The position numbers were made by a program, and so were the translations under genes. The notes under the pieces are model-generated. The model saw only the letters and a program-made list of their open reading frames with translations, had not been told where the DNA came from and ran no database searches. Below are positions 62,552-64,000 of a stretch of DNA of 64,000 nucleotides, piece by piece. The stretch lies in NCBI GenBank assembly GCA_037042185.1, contig JAXQJY010000026.1:1984001-2048000 (forward strand). The letters are read 5' to 3'. The stretch's first letter is position 1. Every line of letters begins with the position of its first letter. This stretch comes from Sordariomycetes sp. S80-01Y (Eukaryota; Ascomycota; Sordariomycetes).

Positions 62552-64000
62552 ATGGCAGATGCTAGCGACCGTCCGGGCTTGGACCCTGCCCCAGCCGACG
62601 TCGTCCAGGTGAGCGTGGGAACCATGGGCGAGAACAGCGCCGTGAACCGTCTCGCCGAGACAAGCAAGTTTGCCCAGCTCAATGCGGGCGCCAAGGTGGC
62701 CACCGATGCTGAGCATGCCATGACCCTTCGCGATGGCATCCGCCAGTACCCAAAGGCCATCGCCTGGTCCATGATCTTCTCCCTCGCCATCGCGATGGAG
62801 GGCTACGACAAGGCCCTCATCGGCGGCTTCTTCGCCTTCAAGCCCTTTGTCGACAAGTTCGGACAGGACGGGCCCAACGGTCGGCAGGTTGCGGCGCACT
62901 GGCAGGCCTCCCTCAACAACGGAGCCCGAGCGGGCGAGATCATCGGGCTGCTCTTGAACGGCATCATCGTTGAGAGGTTTGGGTTCCGGAAAACCATGAT
63001 CGGCGCCCTCGCGCTCATCACCGGCCTCATCTTCATCCCGGTGTTTGCGCAGAACATCCAAACGCTCCTCGTCGCAGACGTCCTCATGGGGATCCCCTGG
63101 GGCGTTTTCCAGACGCTCACGCCCGCCTACGCCGTCGAGGTCACTCCCGTTGCGCTGCGCGGGTACCTGGTAGGTTCTCCCGGCTGAGTTCCTGGAGCTC
63201 CGCTGACATTCAGGCCACGTACGTCAATGCCAACTGGGGCTTCGGCCAGCTCATCTCGGCCGGCGTGCTTCGCGCGCTGATGCAGAGAGAGGACGAGTGG
63301 GCGTTCAGGATCCCGTACGCTCTGCAATGGATGTGGCCCGTGCCGCTGATCACTATCCTCTGGTTCGCGCCGGAATCGCCCTGGTGGCTCGTCCGCCGCG
63401 GCAGGCCCGAGGAGGCCAGGGCTGCGCTGCAGCGGCTTTCTTCGAATAAGACCGAGGATGAGCTCGACGATACAATTGCCAGTACGTGCCCTCCAGCCTT
63501 CTTCTGCTGATGCTGACATGCCGCGGTGATGCGACACACCAACGAGGTCGAGAAGGAGATGGAAACCGTCATGTCGGCCGGCACCACCTACTGGGACTGC
63601 TTCAAGGGAACGAACCGTCGTCGCTCCGAGATCGTCATGATCGGGTGGCTGATTCAATGTACGTGCTTCGCTGATTGTGCTGGCGGTGCTGATCAAAACA
63701 GCGGCCAGCGGTGCCACGCTCATGGGGTACGCGGCCTTCTTCTTCCAGCAGGCTGGCTTGTCCCCGACCATCTCGTTTGACTTCTCCATGGCCCTCTACG
63801 CGACGGCCATCATCGGCGTCTTCCTGTCGTGGTTCGCCATAGCGCGCTTCGGCCGTCGGACCATATACCTGACGAGCCTGGCGTTGATCTGCGCCACCAT
63901 GTTCAGCCTGGGCTTCACAGACTTCTCGGACACCAGGGCGGCATCGTTCGCGGCGGGTGCTCTGCTTCTGTTCTTCACGCTCTGCTATGATGTAGGTTTC
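62552..64000 (+). CDS. MFS sugar porter, maltose-permease type, 3' end outside window
   Basis: Exons 62552-63169, 63214-63481, 63527-63658 and 63702-63991, then a GTAGGT donor at 63992; 436 codons visible. Conserved porter features: FSLAIAMEGYDKALIGGFFAF (span 1), GEIIGLLLNGIIVERFGFRK, PWGVFQTLTPAYAVEVTP, and PESPWWLVRRGRPEEAR. Intron 1 (44 nt) and intron 3 (43 nt) are canonical. Intron 2 (63482-63526) has a GTACGT donor and a GCTGAC branch site, but the junction that keeps the frame and gives the conserved IAMMRHTNEVEKEM ends in GG, not AG; no in-phase AG is available nearby. The gene may use a rare GT-GG intron or be impaired. Related to the porter at 58444 but not a recent copy. Confidence 0.85.

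Noticed and set aside
1-64000. Secondary-metabolite cluster
   Set aside because: No polyketide synthase, NRPS, terpene cyclase or P450 gene is present; the Zn2Cys6 factor, the porters and the quinone reductase are scattered among housekeeping genes.

Overview
The window is nuclear DNA from a filamentous ascomycete, most likely a Sordariomycete. The evidence is dense, GC-rich genes on both strands, broken by short introns (44-63 nt) with GTRNGY donors, CTRAC/CTGAC branch sites and YAG acceptors, plus families typical of such fungi: a Zn2Cys6 factor, DapB, a maltose-type MFS porter, ATP25 and a giant ankyrin protein. The species cannot be fixed from the sequence alone. I model 24 genes, two of them cut by the window edges. 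Exon junctions were placed by reading splice signals and restoring conserved protein sequence; I found no supportable tRNA, rRNA, CRISPR array or intact mobile element.

Layout. 0-13 kb: an uncharacterised partial protein, vacuolar dipeptidyl aminopeptidase DapB, a hypothetical protein, a small YbjQ/DUF74 protein of bacterial type, and a Zn2Cys6 regulator whose DNA-binding domain sits mid-protein. 13-17 kb: a secreted GH37 trehalase and an isochorismatase-like hydrolase. 18-28 kb: an organelle and translation block with exopolyphosphatase PPX1, the divergent mitochondrial pair ATP25/RPO41, and the tRNA-binding cofactor ARC1. 28-37 kb: an LSH/DDM1/IRC5-type chromatin remodeller with AT-hooks and an 1852-residue ankyrin protein. 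38-42 kb: a haloacetate-dehalogenase-like hydrolase, a zeta-crystallin-type quinone reductase and UDP-glucose 4-epimerase. 43-49 kb: a SUN-domain nuclear envelope protein and the rRNA-processing helicase Dbp4. 49-54 kb: three minus-strand surface or secreted proteins (membrane protein, GPI-type protein, S33 peptidase). 53.7-58.4 kb: a gene-poor stretch of about 4.7 kb. 58.4-64 kb: two related MFS sugar porters flanking a sulfatase.

How the genes relate. Most are ordinary housekeeping or nutritional genes with no single pathway. Three groupings stand out: mitochondrial gene expression (ATP25 and RPO41 share a 370-bp divergent intergenic region, with PPX1 beside them), extracellular nutrient scavenging at the right end (peptidase, porter, sulfatase, porter), and trehalase lying tail to tail with a transcription factor. 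No secondary-metabolite core gene is present. The most checkable oddities are a GT-GG intron in the last porter, a hydrolase with the complete fluoroacetate dehalogenase residue set, and a quinone reductase with two in-frame starts around a mitochondrial-type presequence.
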